Shown here one piece after another: positions 10,781 through 21,791 of a stretch of 64,000 nt of DNA. The stretch's first letter is position 1; each line of letters opens with the position of its first letter. Both the position numbers and the translations under genes were made by a program. The notes beneath the pieces were generated by a model that was not told the origin of the DNA, did not search any database, and worked only from the letters and a program-made list of their open reading frames with translations. This DNA comes from Craspedostauros australis (lineage: Eukaryota > Bacillariophyta > Bacillariophyceae > Mastogloiales > Achnanthaceae): positions 248,001 through 312,000 of the forward strand of contig JAMXDE010000041.1 of NCBI GenBank assembly GCA_026770025.1, given 5' to 3'.

Positions 10781-11395
10781 TAATAGAGCTAAACTAGCAG
10801 TTAGGCTAAGGAAGGATTTCCTGGAACACATGACTCGTTTTCCCACGAATCGATCTGAACCACGTTTCGGACATAACCATGGTTGGAGCAGGCACAAGTC
10901 TTCGAAGAAACTCTTTGAAATCCAGGACCCGTGGAAAAAGGGTCCCAATGACTGTGTCATCAGAACCCCTCCCCACCGAAAACTTGATGCCGATACAAGA
11001 CTGCTGGATCCACGGTACAGTTCCACGTGGGAATACACGCAAGATGACCTTCGCCCAGCTTCCAACTTGATGGAGGGAAACTTTCCCCTGGTACTGGGGC
11101 TACGCAAACCCTACGCCCTTTTCTGACAGCAACCCAACAAAAGGGCCCCCTCCTGTGGTACTTGGGCTACGCAAACCCTACGACCCTTTTCCAGGGCAAC
11201 CCACACAGGGTGTCACATGAACAAGAATAATTGCACTAATCTCATAATCCGCACGTTTCTTCACCATCTACCAGTATTCTCAATTGACTACTTGTGGAAC
11301 AGAAGACTCTCGTCCGGATCGCTTGCCAGTCAAGCCTCTGCCTACAGCTAAAGAACAGCCAACAAGACAACAGCCATTACGTTTGGGCTCTATTA
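10781..11395 (+). repeat. 5' LTR of the Copia-type element
   Basis: 615 bases, bounded by TAATAGAGC and GCTCTATTA. Two near-identical segments of the form CTACGCAAACCCTACG recur inside it about 75 bases apart (near 11100 and 11175). Confidence 0.93.
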
Positions 11396-11440
11396 GATTA
11401 ACAGTCGCAAAAGATTGTCAAGCTCTTAGACCTCTGCAAG

Positions 11441-14400
11441 ATGACCGTCACCCAACGCCTTCAGGTCTCCAACCGGCCACCTCCCAAGAGGAGCCCAGGA
11501 GACAGGACCCTCGCCTTCGAGACCGTCCCCGCGGACCTGAAGGACCCAAGCCTCTCTGCCATCCTTGATGGCACGCCAGGCTACCCAACGGCCGGGCCAT
11601 CTTCGCTCTCCTTCGAGGAGATTGGAGTCAACTTCATCGAGGTCACCTTCCGACACCCCATCATCGTGGATGCATGGAACCGAAAGGAAAGAACCAACGA
11701 AACCGAAGTCATGCGCCACGTCCATAAGACTACCTGGGACGCGTTCACGGAACTCAAACAGGAGTTTCGAATCAGCATCGAAACCGCCATGATCCTTGAT
11801 CTCTTCCCAGCCAAGACCCTCGCAGAAGAGAAGACCATCTCCCAACTGCTGATCACCATCCATGAAGAAGCCACCGACATGAACCCGGCATTAATCATGT
11901 TCAACCTCAAGCACCCGGACGACGTTGCAAGGAACTACAAGACAGGACTCCTCATCTACCACATCGGAGAATGGGTCAGATCCATCGAAGTTGAAGAGGA
12001 ATCCACTCTTGAATCCACCCTTGATGCGATGTTCGCCGACACGGACACCACTGCCAAAGCCATGGCAGACTTCTGCCGTTCCGAACGATGCGGCAAACGC
12101 TACCACAACCAAGCTTGGTTGAATGCCATTGGGGAACACAAGAAAGCACTCTCCAACGCATCCGCGACCAGCATCTCATCTGGGTCAGAAGCATCTACCC
12201 ATAGAACCGGACGCGACAACGACAGCCACCAAGGAGGAACCCCATCTGGGCTCTCCCTCATGCTTGGTGGGAACACCCCGCACCGTACACCACCCAACTT
12301 CCAGAACGAAACCCAACTCTCCAGCATCGCCAAGCAAGGATCACAGAACACGTCACCAGTGATCATCGACGACCGTGGGACCACCCCGCCCAACGAAGGC
12401 ACAGAACCAGGCACCAACTACGACCAACACCCTGGTAACGACGATACCGTAGACGTATCCGACAACCGCGGCCCCACAGGACGGAACCGACTCTTCCCCA
12501 ACGTAGACCTCGCGACGATCGGCGACTACAACCGCAACCCAACCGGCGCCAAGGTAGTAACCTTCGCCCCCGAAACAACCGCCAAAGGTCCAGGAGGGAC
12601 CAACGCACCCCGGATGAACTACCCAGAGAACGACGGGAATCATCCACCCCACGATCGGAACCCGCATCCCTACTACGGTACCGCGGATACACCGGCCTCA
12701 CATGGCACGGGTAACTATCGAGGCATCAACGGGCGCGAACCCGTAAACCGGAACCTTGCCAGAAACCCACCAGCGAACCATGGGACAAGCCGCTCGCACC
12801 GTGGCAACCAAGGACCTCAAATTAACCATGGACACGACGGCGGAAACCCTTATGGGTATCCCCCTAACATGGGAAACCAATTCCCTCATGGTCCACCGCT
12901 TCCGATGTACCACGGGACTCACCCAGGAGGATTCCCTCCCATCGGAATCCCTATCCCCATGGGCCATCTTCCTCATGGAATCGGAGGCTTCCCAGTACCA
13001 CAAGTAACCTTCACCCCAGAACGCACCCCAGGCACCCTCCCCGACGAAACACAACTCTCTGGTATTGCTGAGCGTGGATCCATGACGACATCCCCAGCAG
13101 CAACCGATGCCTACAGCGACAACCCAAATGCTGCAGGTACCAGCCCCAGCAACGACAACGACCAGCACCCGGACACCAACGAAACTACCGGACCAGCCAC
13201 CAAATGTGGACCCAATGGAAGGATCAGAATGTCCCCCAACGTTAGCCCCACGACCATTGACGATCACGGTCGCAGACCACCTGAAGCCAAGGCAGTAACC
13301 TTCGCCCCTGGGACGACTACCAGAGACCCAGGAGATACTGCCACATCTCGGATGACCCACCAGGAGAAAGGTGAGAACCGTCCAGCAAGCAACCGAAGCT
13401 CATGGGACCATCATGGTACCATGGGCAACCCACCACCTCACGGTATGGCCAGCTACCATAATCACGACGGACGCGAACCAACGATCCAAAACCCAACCGC
13501 CAACACAGGAGCGAACCATGGAACAGATCATCCACGTCACCAAGACCCTGGACCCTATGGTAACCATGATCACACCAACGATGGACCCCATGGATACCCA
13601 ACCCGCATGGAGAACTCCCACGCATATGGGAACCCATTCCCGGCGTACCCGCATTCCCACCCAGGAGGATTTCCGCCCATTGGAATCCCTGCCCACATGG
13701 GATACCCCCCAAACGGAAATGTAGGCTACCCGACAGCCCTGAGAGCTCTCATGCCTGTTGGAATTCCCCAACCTGGGCACCCCCCGAGGCCACCAGGACA
13801 CAGGAACCAAGCAACAGATCATGGCACGAACCGAAGGGGACTAGACCCACGCGTCTTAGGTCCTGACACCCACCGTGGGTACCACGCATTCGGGTACGCA
13901 CCCCATCAGGGAGGCACCCATGATGATACTCCAACTCCTCCCGCCAAGCTGACGAAGCGGCATCCCAACCCAAACGCCACGAGCACTGGGCCCAATGACG
14001 ACCACAACCAGCACAGCATCACCAACAAAGCTGATGGACCAACCGACGCACGCGGACCCCACGGAAGGAGCAGACTGTTCCCCAACGTGAACCTTGCGAC
14101 TATTGGCGAAAACGATCGCAGGCCACCCGACACCAAGGCGGTAACCTTCGCCTCCAAGACAACCACCAGGGACCCAGGAGATCCTGCCGGACCCCGAGTG
14201 ACCCACTCAGAGAACAGTGGGAACCACCCCGCGGACAACCAGAACTCATGGAACCATCATGGTACCATGGGCTACCTGCCACCCTATGGGATGGCCAGCA
14301 ACCATGGCAACGGCGGACGCGAACCGGCGAACCAAAACCCAACTGCGAACGCAGGCATGAACCATGGAACGGGACCAGCACACCGCCAATTTCCCATATC

Positions 14401-14755
14401 CTACAGCATGCACGGTTACGACAACGAAGGATACCATGGATACCCACATAACATGGGGCCTCCTCACGCATATGGCCAACCACATACGGCGTATATGCAA
14501 CCCCACCCAGAAGGATTCCCGCCTATTGGAGCCCCTGTTCACATGGGATACGTGCTGAATGGAAGTGGAGACAACCGAACAGCACTAGATGCCTTCGCAC
14601 CTATTGGAAACCTCCAACCAGGGTACCCTCCAAGACCAACTGGATACGGACACCAGGCACCCGACCGCGGAACCCACCGTGGAGGGTCAGGGCCGCACAT
14701 TGAGGCACCCAGTACTTGCCATGGGCAACACGTACCTGATTTCTCTCACCATTAG
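11441..14755 (+). CDS. gag-like ORF of the Copia-type element with a threefold repeated domain
   Basis: This open frame of 1104 residues begins at an ATG 46 bases after the 5' LTR. Residues 1-250 are helical and capsid-like in character (EIGVNFIEVTFRHP, ALIMFNLKHPDDVARNYKTG), the expected position of gag, though no CCHC zinc knuckle was seen. The remainder is Gly/Pro/His/Asn-rich and built from three diverged copies of a 250-290 residue unit. Each contains a segment like GRNRLFPNVDLATIGD, then KVVTFAPETT, an NHGTMG-type stretch, and a closing PGGFPPIGIP motif. I infer a structural or nucleic-acid-binding role for the particle. The threefold tail is unusual for Copia gag. Confidence 0.75.
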   Translation: MTVTQRLQVSNRPPPKRSPGDRTLAFETVPADLKDPSLSAILDGTPGYPTAGPSSLSFEEIGVNFIEVTFRHPIIVDAWNRKERTNETEVMRHVHKTTWDAFTELKQEFRISIETAMILDLFPAKTLAEEKTISQLLITIHEEATDMNPALIMFNLKHPDDVARNYKTGLLIYHIGEWVRSIEVEEESTLESTLDAMFADTDTTAKAMADFCRSERCGKRYHNQAWLNAIGEHKKALSNASATSISSGSEASTHRTGRDNDSHQGGTPSGLSLMLGGNTPHRTPPNFQNETQLSSIAKQGSQNTSPVIIDDRGTTPPNEGTEPGTNYDQHPGNDDTVDVSDNRGPTGRNRLFPNVDLATIGDYNRNPTGAKVVTFAPETTAKGPGGTNAPRMNYPENDGNHPPHDRNPHPYYGTADTPASHGTGNYRGINGREPVNRNLARNPPANHGTSRSHRGNQGPQINHGHDGGNPYGYPPNMGNQFPHGPPLPMYHGTHPGGFPPIGIPIPMGHLPHGIGGFPVPQVTFTPERTPGTLPDETQLSGIAERGSMTTSPAATDAYSDNPNAAGTSPSNDNDQHPDTNETTGPATKCGPNGRIRMSPNVSPTTIDDHGRRPPEAKAVTFAPGTTTRDPGDTATSRMTHQEKGENRPASNRSSWDHHGTMGNPPPHGMASYHNHDGREPTIQNPTANTGANHGTDHPRHQDPGPYGNHDHTNDGPHGYPTRMENSHAYGNPFPAYPHSHPGGFPPIGIPAHMGYPPNGNVGYPTALRALMPVGIPQPGHPPRPPGHRNQATDHGTNRRGLDPRVLGPDTHRGYHAFGYAPHQGGTHDDTPTPPAKLTKRHPNPNATSTGPNDDHNQHSITNKADGPTDARGPHGRSRLFPNVNLATIGENDRRPPDTKAVTFASKTTTRDPGDPAGPRVTHSENSGNHPADNQNSWNHHGTMGYLPPYGMASNHGNGGREPANQNPTANAGMNHGTGPAHRQFPISYSMHGYDNEGYHGYPHNMGPPHAYGQPHTAYMQPHPEGFPPIGAPVHMGYVLNGSGDNRTALDAFAPIGNLQPGYPPRPTGYGHQAPDRGTHRGGSGPHIEAPSTCHGQHVPDFSHH

Positions 14756-14794
14756 GAAGCCAACCATGGTGAAACCCCATCAGCATCAGCCAAG

Positions 14795-17700
14795 TTGGCG
14801 AAACGGGAACCCATCCTGGACCCCATCAGGTTCACGAGCGATACAGTTTCCTTTCAAGTGGTGAGCCACCAAATCCGGGCAAGCGAAACCGTCATCGACA
14901 CGGTCTCGACGGAACATCGGGCATCATCCCCCATGTCAGGAACAGGACAACAGTGTCTAATGCCTGATGAAAACAAGATCATCAACCTGGAGATGAGGGA
15001 TGCATTGATGACATTTGACGTGCTTCCTATCATGGAAGATGCCAAAGACCTCCCCCCACATGACATCACCCCGAAACAGGAACGGAACCCACCAGACCAT
15101 CAGGGTGGACACGTATGCAACATACCCAGGAGTTGCTACCTCACCAAGGACCTGGATGGAGGCGACAAGACCTTCAATTGGAGTGACCATCGTGATGGCC
15201 AATATGACCTTTCGATTGCAACCCAAGACAAGAATGGCCTGACCCCGATGCATGACGATGCCAGAACCTCACCGCATGCAGCGCCCACCATTGAAGAGCA
15301 ACCTCCCGGGACAGGGGAGCCCACAAGGACTACCGGCTCCATCGAACCAATGGCACACAAGCCCCATGAGAAGGAAGACCCCGATCCAGGGCCATCGTAC
15401 CTTCTTTGTTCGTCGGGACCACCATCCTACCAACAAATGGATGACGGCCCCGAAGAAAGGGGAGGGAATGGGAGGAACAGGCAAGAGAAGCGACCCCCAT
15501 CAACCATCAACGCCAGAAAGGACATCCTTTGGAGGATCAATTTCCACAGGACGAACCGATCTAAAATCAAGACCATCTGCAAACGACAAGACACTGTGGA
15601 GAACCCCACGCATGGATCGAAACTGGGCCCTGCTAGGAGTGCCACGAAGTCAAAAACCGGGCTACAACATACACTGGTGGATCTCGCACTACCCATTGAT
15701 GGACCAGCAATCATGATGAGAGACAACAAGGCAATGGTACTGAACACCACGGCCCCTCCATCGCCCTTGAAGAAGAAACACTGCTCCTCGGCATTCCACC
15801 AGATCCGAGAGTGCATCGCCGCAGGTATCATCGTACTCTGCTGCATTGCTTCAATCAACAACACCGCTGACATGCACACCAAACCACTCTCCAAAAGCCC
15901 CTTCCGTCACATCGCATCGAAGACAGTCCTCAGGAACTTAATATACGAACCAGGGCCCCACCACGAAATCGTATCCCCCGCGAAACCGCGCGCCAAGGTC
16001 ACCAGAGCAGAAGACGACCCTGACCTGCCAACCGATCGACCAGAGGCGCAATCATACCACAGCAAGAGACGCACCGATACAAGAAACATCAATGTCATCC
16101 AGCACCAACAAGCACGCATGGACATCAGCCCATCGTCAACTATCCTCCAGCTCACGACAACTCGACAGGAGCCGACCCCTCTAGAGAGGTCCCGGAGAAG
16201 GCCACCCAGACCTGTCACACCAATCGCAATCATGTTGGCCGAATCCAACCGGCAGGCGCCACCACATTTCGATGTCGCATGCGAGACGCCCGACATCCTT
16301 GTCACCACTACCGATCGCAATCCCAGTAACGGATCAGGGGACAATGTTCGTCACCAACCCGTCGACGCATCTCCGACGGATCCTGCAACAGAACCCAGCC
16401 CACTGCCAGACATCAATTTTTCATTGACATCAGAAAGCTTGACGCCTCGGATTTCCGTCACACCGGAACACGTTCTCAGCTCTCAGGTGCTGTACCCTGC
16501 AAGGAAGAAGGGAACCTTCCATGGAATTGCCACAGGCTACGATGGTGACAGGGTCGGTATCTTCTGTACTAAGGGCAACAGGAAGGTCCACGCTGACACC
16601 ATGACCTATGCAGACAGCCAATCCGTATTCCCGCTTTCCCTCTATGAATATCTCGATGAAGACCTCAAGGATACCGAGGCCCCCAGCATCGCGATCGCTG
16701 ATGGACAGTATTTCTACCCAGCTGACGATGGCGCATGGGCAGAGATACCCAGCATGGACAGATCCACGAATCTGAGATCATCAACCTGCCACTTCTTCAG
16801 TTTGAGGAAGAACTGCATTCCTGTCATCCTCGCACGAGCGAAGCAGACACAAAGTATCCAGAACCAGAGCGACCCCATCGCAGTGAACCTGGAACGGACA
16901 CAGGCAGCACTCAAACAGGATCCTATCCTACCCATCACCGAGGATGAGATAGTCAACAGCATCCCTGAAATCGATGATCGACAACCCTGCCTCAAGGAAG
17001 GAGAGACAGTCAATGAGAAATTCCTATCAGAGGTTCCAGAAGGGTACATCGATCAGGAACCCGCAGCAACCAGCGCAGCCAAGCCGAGGGAAACCACTGA
17101 CACGGAAGCTGCAACTGCACAAGGAATTGTCACCAGCTCACTGCCCATCCCCAGGCCATCAGTCCAACGCTCCCAACACACGTTGCCACCACCCAAGATC
17201 TTGACCGGTACTCAAGATAGGGGAGCCCACATTGACAAGTATAGACCACTCCAGAAGGCCCCAGATCCTTCCAACCAGAAGGACATGCCAGAGTCAGAAT
17301 CTCTGGGCATCGAGGAGTCGGCACCCATCTACCGACCAGACAAGATCAACCCTACCAACAGGATCAGAGCAGTTCCCCGCACTGATCCCAGATCGGACCA
17401 AGCCACCCAAGACATTTCCGCCACCCCCCACTGTGGAGGAATGACTCACATCAATGAGATCCAACAGACCACCATCACCACAAGGCTCAACGAGGAGCGG
17501 GAACGATTGGCGGACGAAGACAGCCAAGATCCCATGTGTGAAGACATCGACGAACTTGATGCATGGAATGTGCATGCTGCTATCTTGGGCTGCAGCACGG
17601 TCAACGCTACGATTAGCTTTCTTGCTTCCAGTCAACTCACGTTGCGACGTGAGATGAAGGGGAGTAATAGAGCTAAACTAGCAGTTAGGCTAAGGAAGGA

Positions 17701-18010
17701 TTTCCTGGAACACATGACTCGTTTTCCCACGAATCGATCTGAACCACGTTTCGGACATAACCATGGTTGGAGCAGGCACAAGTCTTCGAAGAAACTCTTT
17801 GAAATCCAGGACCCGTGGAAAAAGGGTCCCAATGACTGTGTCATCAGAACCCCTCCCCACCGAAAACTTGATGCCGATACAAGACTGCTGGATCCACGGT
17901 ACAGTTCCACGTGGGAATACACGCAAGATGACCTTCGCCCAGCTTCCAACTTGATGGAGGGAAACTTTCCCCTGGTACTGGGGCTACGCAAACCCTACGC
18001 CCTTTTCTGA
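14795..18010 (+). CDS. second long ORF of the Copia-type element, with RNase H C-terminal signature
   Basis: A long open region of about 1070 residues that runs into the 3' LTR. Bases 15710-15940 encode the end of a Copia RNase H domain: MMRDNKAMVLNTT, LKKKHCSSAFHQIRECIAAG, and NTADMHTKPL are standard landmarks. The sequence before it shows no reverse transcriptase or integrase landmark. The approximately 650 residues after it are polar, rich in Pro/Thr/Asp, and match nothing I know; one part (about 16470-16640) with LYPARKKGTFHGIATG looks globular. No clear ATG opens the region, so the coordinates mark an open frame and not a proven start. Confidence 0.5.
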   Translation: MAKREPILDPIRFTSDTVSFQVVSHQIRASETVIDTVSTEHRASSPMSGTGQQCLMPDENKIINLEMRDALMTFDVLPIMEDAKDLPPHDITPKQERNPPDHQGGHVCNIPRSCYLTKDLDGGDKTFNWSDHRDGQYDLSIATQDKNGLTPMHDDARTSPHAAPTIEEQPPGTGEPTRTTGSIEPMAHKPHEKEDPDPGPSYLLCSSGPPSYQQMDDGPEERGGNGRNRQEKRPPSTINARKDILWRINFHRTNRSKIKTICKRQDTVENPTHGSKLGPARSATKSKTGLQHTLVDLALPIDGPAIMMRDNKAMVLNTTAPPSPLKKKHCSSAFHQIRECIAAGIIVLCCIASINNTADMHTKPLSKSPFRHIASKTVLRNLIYEPGPHHEIVSPAKPRAKVTRAEDDPDLPTDRPEAQSYHSKRRTDTRNINVIQHQQARMDISPSSTILQLTTTRQEPTPLERSRRRPPRPVTPIAIMLAESNRQAPPHFDVACETPDILVTTTDRNPSNGSGDNVRHQPVDASPTDPATEPSPLPDINFSLTSESLTPRISVTPEHVLSSQVLYPARKKGTFHGIATGYDGDRVGIFCTKGNRKVHADTMTYADSQSVFPLSLYEYLDEDLKDTEAPSIAIADGQYFYPADDGAWAEIPSMDRSTNLRSSTCHFFSLRKNCIPVILARAKQTQSIQNQSDPIAVNLERTQAALKQDPILPITEDEIVNSIPEIDDRQPCLKEGETVNEKFLSEVPEGYIDQEPAATSAAKPRETTDTEAATAQGIVTSSLPIPRPSVQRSQHTLPPPKILTGTQDRGAHIDKYRPLQKAPDPSNQKDMPESESLGIEESAPIYRPDKINPTNRIRAVPRTDPRSDQATQDISATPHCGGMTHINEIQQTTITTRLNEERERLADEDSQDPMCEDIDELDAWNVHAAILGCSTVNATISFLASSQLTLRREMKGSNRAKLAVRLRKDFLEHMTRFPTNRSEPRFGHNHGWSRHKSSKKLFEIQDPWKKGPNDCVIRTPPHRKLDADTRLLDPRYSSTWEYTQDDLRPASNLMEGNFPLVLGLRKPYALF

Positions 18011-18279
18011 CAGCAACCCAACAAAAGGGCCCCCTCCTGTGGTACTTGGGCTACGCAAACCCTACGACCCTTTTCCAGGGCAACCCACACAGGGTGTCAC
18101 ATGAACAAGAATAATTGCACTAATCTCATAATCCGCACGTTTCTTCACCATCTACCAGTATTCTCAATTGACTACTTGTGGAACAGAAGACTCTCGTCCG
18201 GATCGCTTGCCAGTCAAGCCTCTGCCTACAGCTAAAGAACAGCCAACAAGACAACAGCCATTACGTTTGGGCTCTATTA
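17665..18279 (+). repeat. 3' LTR of the Copia-type element
   Basis: 615 bases, same ends and same length as the 5' LTR, with no difference found in the stretches compared. It is preceded by the polypurine tract and followed by AAATA. Confidence 0.93.
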
Positions 18280-18599
18280 AAATACGCACTTCTTTGTTGT
18301 TTGCCCGGGCAAAAATCTCCTCTTTTTCAATTCATTCTGGGTGTGATGCACCCAGAGAAGCACTGAGGAAATCGACTCTTTTCAATTAATTATGGATGTA
18401 GTTGAGATTCAATTAGGGACAGACTATCACCGAACACGATGTCTTCATTCGATGGGAGAAATTCTCGTTTTGGCGCGAAATCTTCCGACCTGATCGACCA
18501 CCACATCTTTTCTCCCCTTTCTCTCTTCCATTCACGAATCAGTCCTAACTCATGCCATGACCGATCTGACTCGGCTTTACTTTGGGAACTATCCCTTAA

Positions 18600-19181
18600 C
18601 GACCCAAGCTTAACGCCCATATTATGGGCGATATAATGACACTAGTTGTTTTTTGAACGCAATTTCCCTACCAAGGTTTACGTAAAAACTAAGTTTGTAC
18701 CTCTCACAACTAGTGATATCGTGTGAATGCGCTGAATTCGTGTTGTTGGTGTGTTCATCTCTTTCCGCCACCAGTGTTCAAGGTTGCTTCACAGATTCCG
18801 AATCTACAAGAACTGCGGATCCTGGTTACCCCATCAGGGTCGGTTGCTTCCATTGGGGAAGCTTGTCGTTTTGGCGCTCGAACATCAACAACGGTTTTCA
18901 CGTGGTTCCTCCTTGTTGTTTTCGGAAAAAATTACAACAGGTCCCGTCAAGCGTTTCTGTATCGGGACTGAGAAAAACCATTTATTCACGAGTACTTTAG
19001 GCGACGATATCAACCTAACAACAGTAGAAGACATATAAATGTAATAGCATGGTTGGAAAGAGGAGCTCGAGAGGATTCAGAATATGTAAAGAAAAGAGGT
19101 TCCCACTCGTAGGCGTTGGGGTCGAAAGTTGGAATAACTGATTATGAAATTTTTATTGCCCATAATATGGGCGTTGGGTCG
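18600..19181. mobile_element. MITE-like inverted-repeat element with TTAA ends
   Basis: The left arm (18596-18629) reads TTAACGACCCA, then a 6-base extra AGCTTA, then ACGCCCATATTATGGGC. The right arm (19158-19185) is its reverse complement without the extra bases. Both arms are bounded by TTAA (18596-18599 and 19182-19185), the target duplication favoured by piggyBac-type transposons. The interior of about 580 bases has no transposase. The structure therefore fits a short non-autonomous DNA transposon; assignment to piggyBac is inference from the TTAA alone. Confidence 0.65.
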
Positions 19182-19721
19182 TTAAGAGATATGCTCCTCA
19201 AAAACGGTCACTACAACATACCTCGATTCTCTCCATGCAAATGACTACTACGCCATTGTCGTAGTCATGGCACGCATATCCAGCTTGCTTCAACTCAAGC
19301 AAAGGAATCCGAGAGTCAACTCCAACCACAGCCATTGCTGTATGACCATTTCAACTGAATTGTCATGATCTATGCTGCAGTGTGACTACGTGTGAAGAGA
19401 GCAAGGAGCAAAAATCAACGTCTGCCCTCAAGCACTGAACCAAGTAAATCAGTGCAGGGCCCTATCAAGCTGTGTGACATCGTTTCTTCATCCTACGAAG
19501 ACCACTAGCTAACTCAGAATAATGTTGGCAAGTTCCGTGGACGGATACCTTGCGATCGTGGTAGATGGTGTTGTTGTTTGGTATTCTGTTTGCTATTTCA
19601 TTCCGTAGACACTCCGATCCTCTTGGTGTCTCTTGTTCTCTTGCCCAATGCTCTCGGCGCATCTCTCTCGTTGGTCCGACTATGAGTCGGTGCGCGAGAT
19701 CCTCTCTTGCTGTTGCTCTTA

Positions 19722-19747
19722 CTCTCTCTCTCTCTCTCTCTCTCTCT
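19722..19747. repeat. (CT)n microsatellite
   Basis: An uninterrupted CT run in the gene-poor region. Confidence 0.9.
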
Positions 19748-21791
19748 CAATGTTGCATGTTCACTCCACGCAATATTCCGTACTCGACATGTACTCCGCA
19801 TGCATTGCATACTCCATTGTTTCGTGCTCCACTGGCCCATTACTCCATGAGTAGTCGCCATTACTCCCACACTGCAATCCTCCTTGCATACTTACGATCT
19901 CGATGTCCCTTGGTCATCGAATCTTCGCCTTCGTGATCTGATGTTGAGACAGATGTCGACGTGGTGACACCTTGACATCTTGTCAACGTCAGCTGTTGGT
20001 TCCACGGTCCTTCTGATTCCACATTCCATCAATGATGCGATGGTCTGTCAGATGATATTGTCATCTGAGGTTCAGTTGGGAGGTGCATCGAGCTTCGCTC
20101 GATACCATACGTTTTCCATTGATGGATGGACGGACGATATTCCTGATTCTCAGAAATCGTTGATTGCAAATTTCCTCCAGGAATTCTGCTCATTTTTGCG
20201 TGTTCCATTTCCACTGTGATTCTGACAAATCACAGCATACTATTGACACGAATGTAGTTATACCGTCTGAACATGTATAAGAGAATAACGGGTGAACGAT
20301 GCACATATACACGTACACCTTGACCTACACACGCATGTACATCCCGACAGACCAAACATCTATGGGAAAGCGCTAACAATATTGAGTCGCTCGGAACTCA
20401 GAACTTGATCCCATGAATGAGGGAGAACCACGAAGGAGAATAAAGCGCGGACTGGAACATCGTCGAACGATCGTATCGATCATGCCAGAACATCATGTCC
20501 TGACCCAAGTGTTATCATTGGTCAGCATGTGAGAAGAGTGAGTGAACAACATGAAAGAGTGCACTGAATGGGTGATTGATGTCAGATCGGAAGAGAGTGG
20601 AACTCGACATCAGCACGCATGTACTGCAGGAGTGTAGAAGGGAATCATCATGGATGAGCATGGTGAAATGTGCCTGAGATACATGATGAGATGTGAACAA
20701 TGGAGGAGATCTGTAATGATGAATACAGGAGCAACAACAGGATGCTACTGCTATCATCATGGGCAATCGATTCGAAGAAGCAAGAAATGAAGATGTTGTT
20801 CTCACAGTTCTACAGCAGTACAGTTTAATAAGCATTAGACTACAGTACTACTACCCCATATTTCCAACAATTATTGTCTTTGTCCTATCAACTCAACTGC
20901 ACCACCAAGCTAGAACACAAGAGAGAGAGGGAGCTGTGTGGAATAAGTATAATTCTAATACCATACACCATTGTGGTTTACACTGTTCGATCCTGTTCCC
21001 CATGCCAAAGCGCTTGCCAAACTTGGAAATGAAACGATCGGCACACTGAGGACTTTCCACCTGCAACTGTTGGCATTCTTGTTGCTTTGTGATGAGAAGC
21101 ATCTCTCTTCTGCAGGAGTGTATTGGTTGCTGAGGGCATTTCAGCATGTAGTGTATACCAATAAATCCCTCCAGGTAACATGCGTGTCTGACTCCTTTCT
21201 GCCACAAGATCTCAGACAGGGCACCTTCAATTAATTGATCGTTGTCGCTGCCTCTGGTGGTGTGAAACATCCTCTTTGGAAGATCGCAATTTAGTGGATT
21301 CCAGAACAGTGCAGGTCAGGGCTGACATCACAGATCGAGAAACTGTTCCGATTTCTGGTCGTTGTCTGATTCATCCTAATTGAAGAATGAACAATAATAT
21401 ACCGTATCTCCCAACAACGTCTCGGTCACGCAATGACCTAAACACAGAACAACACAACGACACAACAACACAAAACTCCAAAGAGCGTCGCGAATCCAAA
21501 CAAGTACAAAATCATACATCTTCATTGCATCGCTTATGAGACAAGTAGCCAAGTCAGGAGAGCAAGGAAGCAGTGAGTGACGCTTGTGTGATGGTAAACC
21601 TGTTAGGATTGGTGGAGTGCACCTTGTACGATCTTTTCGGCGGTTGTCAGCCTGTTCCTTTCAGCCCATCGCGAAAGCACGGAATTATAGTTGCCGGATC
21701 TTTCGGATGATGCTGTGACTGCCATCATTGTGCTCATCCATCATTCCACTTTTCACATCGCAGGTCACTGCGTTAGACAGCACTCATCAGC

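Larger units (their letters stand above)
10781..18279 (+). mobile_element. Copia-type LTR retrotransposon, probably non-autonomous, very young
   Basis: The 7.5-kb element has two 615-bp LTRs (10781-11395 and 17665-18279) that match over every part I compared. It is flanked by the 5-bp duplication AAATA (10776-10780 and 18280-18284). A purine-rich tract (GATGAAGGGGAG) sits directly before the right LTR. Each LTR begins TAATAGAGC and ends GCTCTATTA, a 9-bp inverted repeat rather than the usual TG...CA. Inside are a gag-like ORF and a second long ORF with a Copia RNase H C-terminal signature. No protease, integrase or reverse transcriptase motif was found between them, so it likely depends on a complete relative. 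The ends look whole and the matching LTRs imply very recent insertion. Confidence 0.9.
18285..21791. other. gene-poor region
   Basis: Apart from the inverted-repeat element and a CT microsatellite, I see no gene in this 3.5-kb stretch. Its open frames are short, lack domains and overlap on both strands. Confidence 0.5.

Noticed and set aside
19980-20219. 79-codon plus-strand ORF in the gene-poor region
   Set aside because: Short, no domain and no leader; a minus-strand ORF of similar quality overlaps it.
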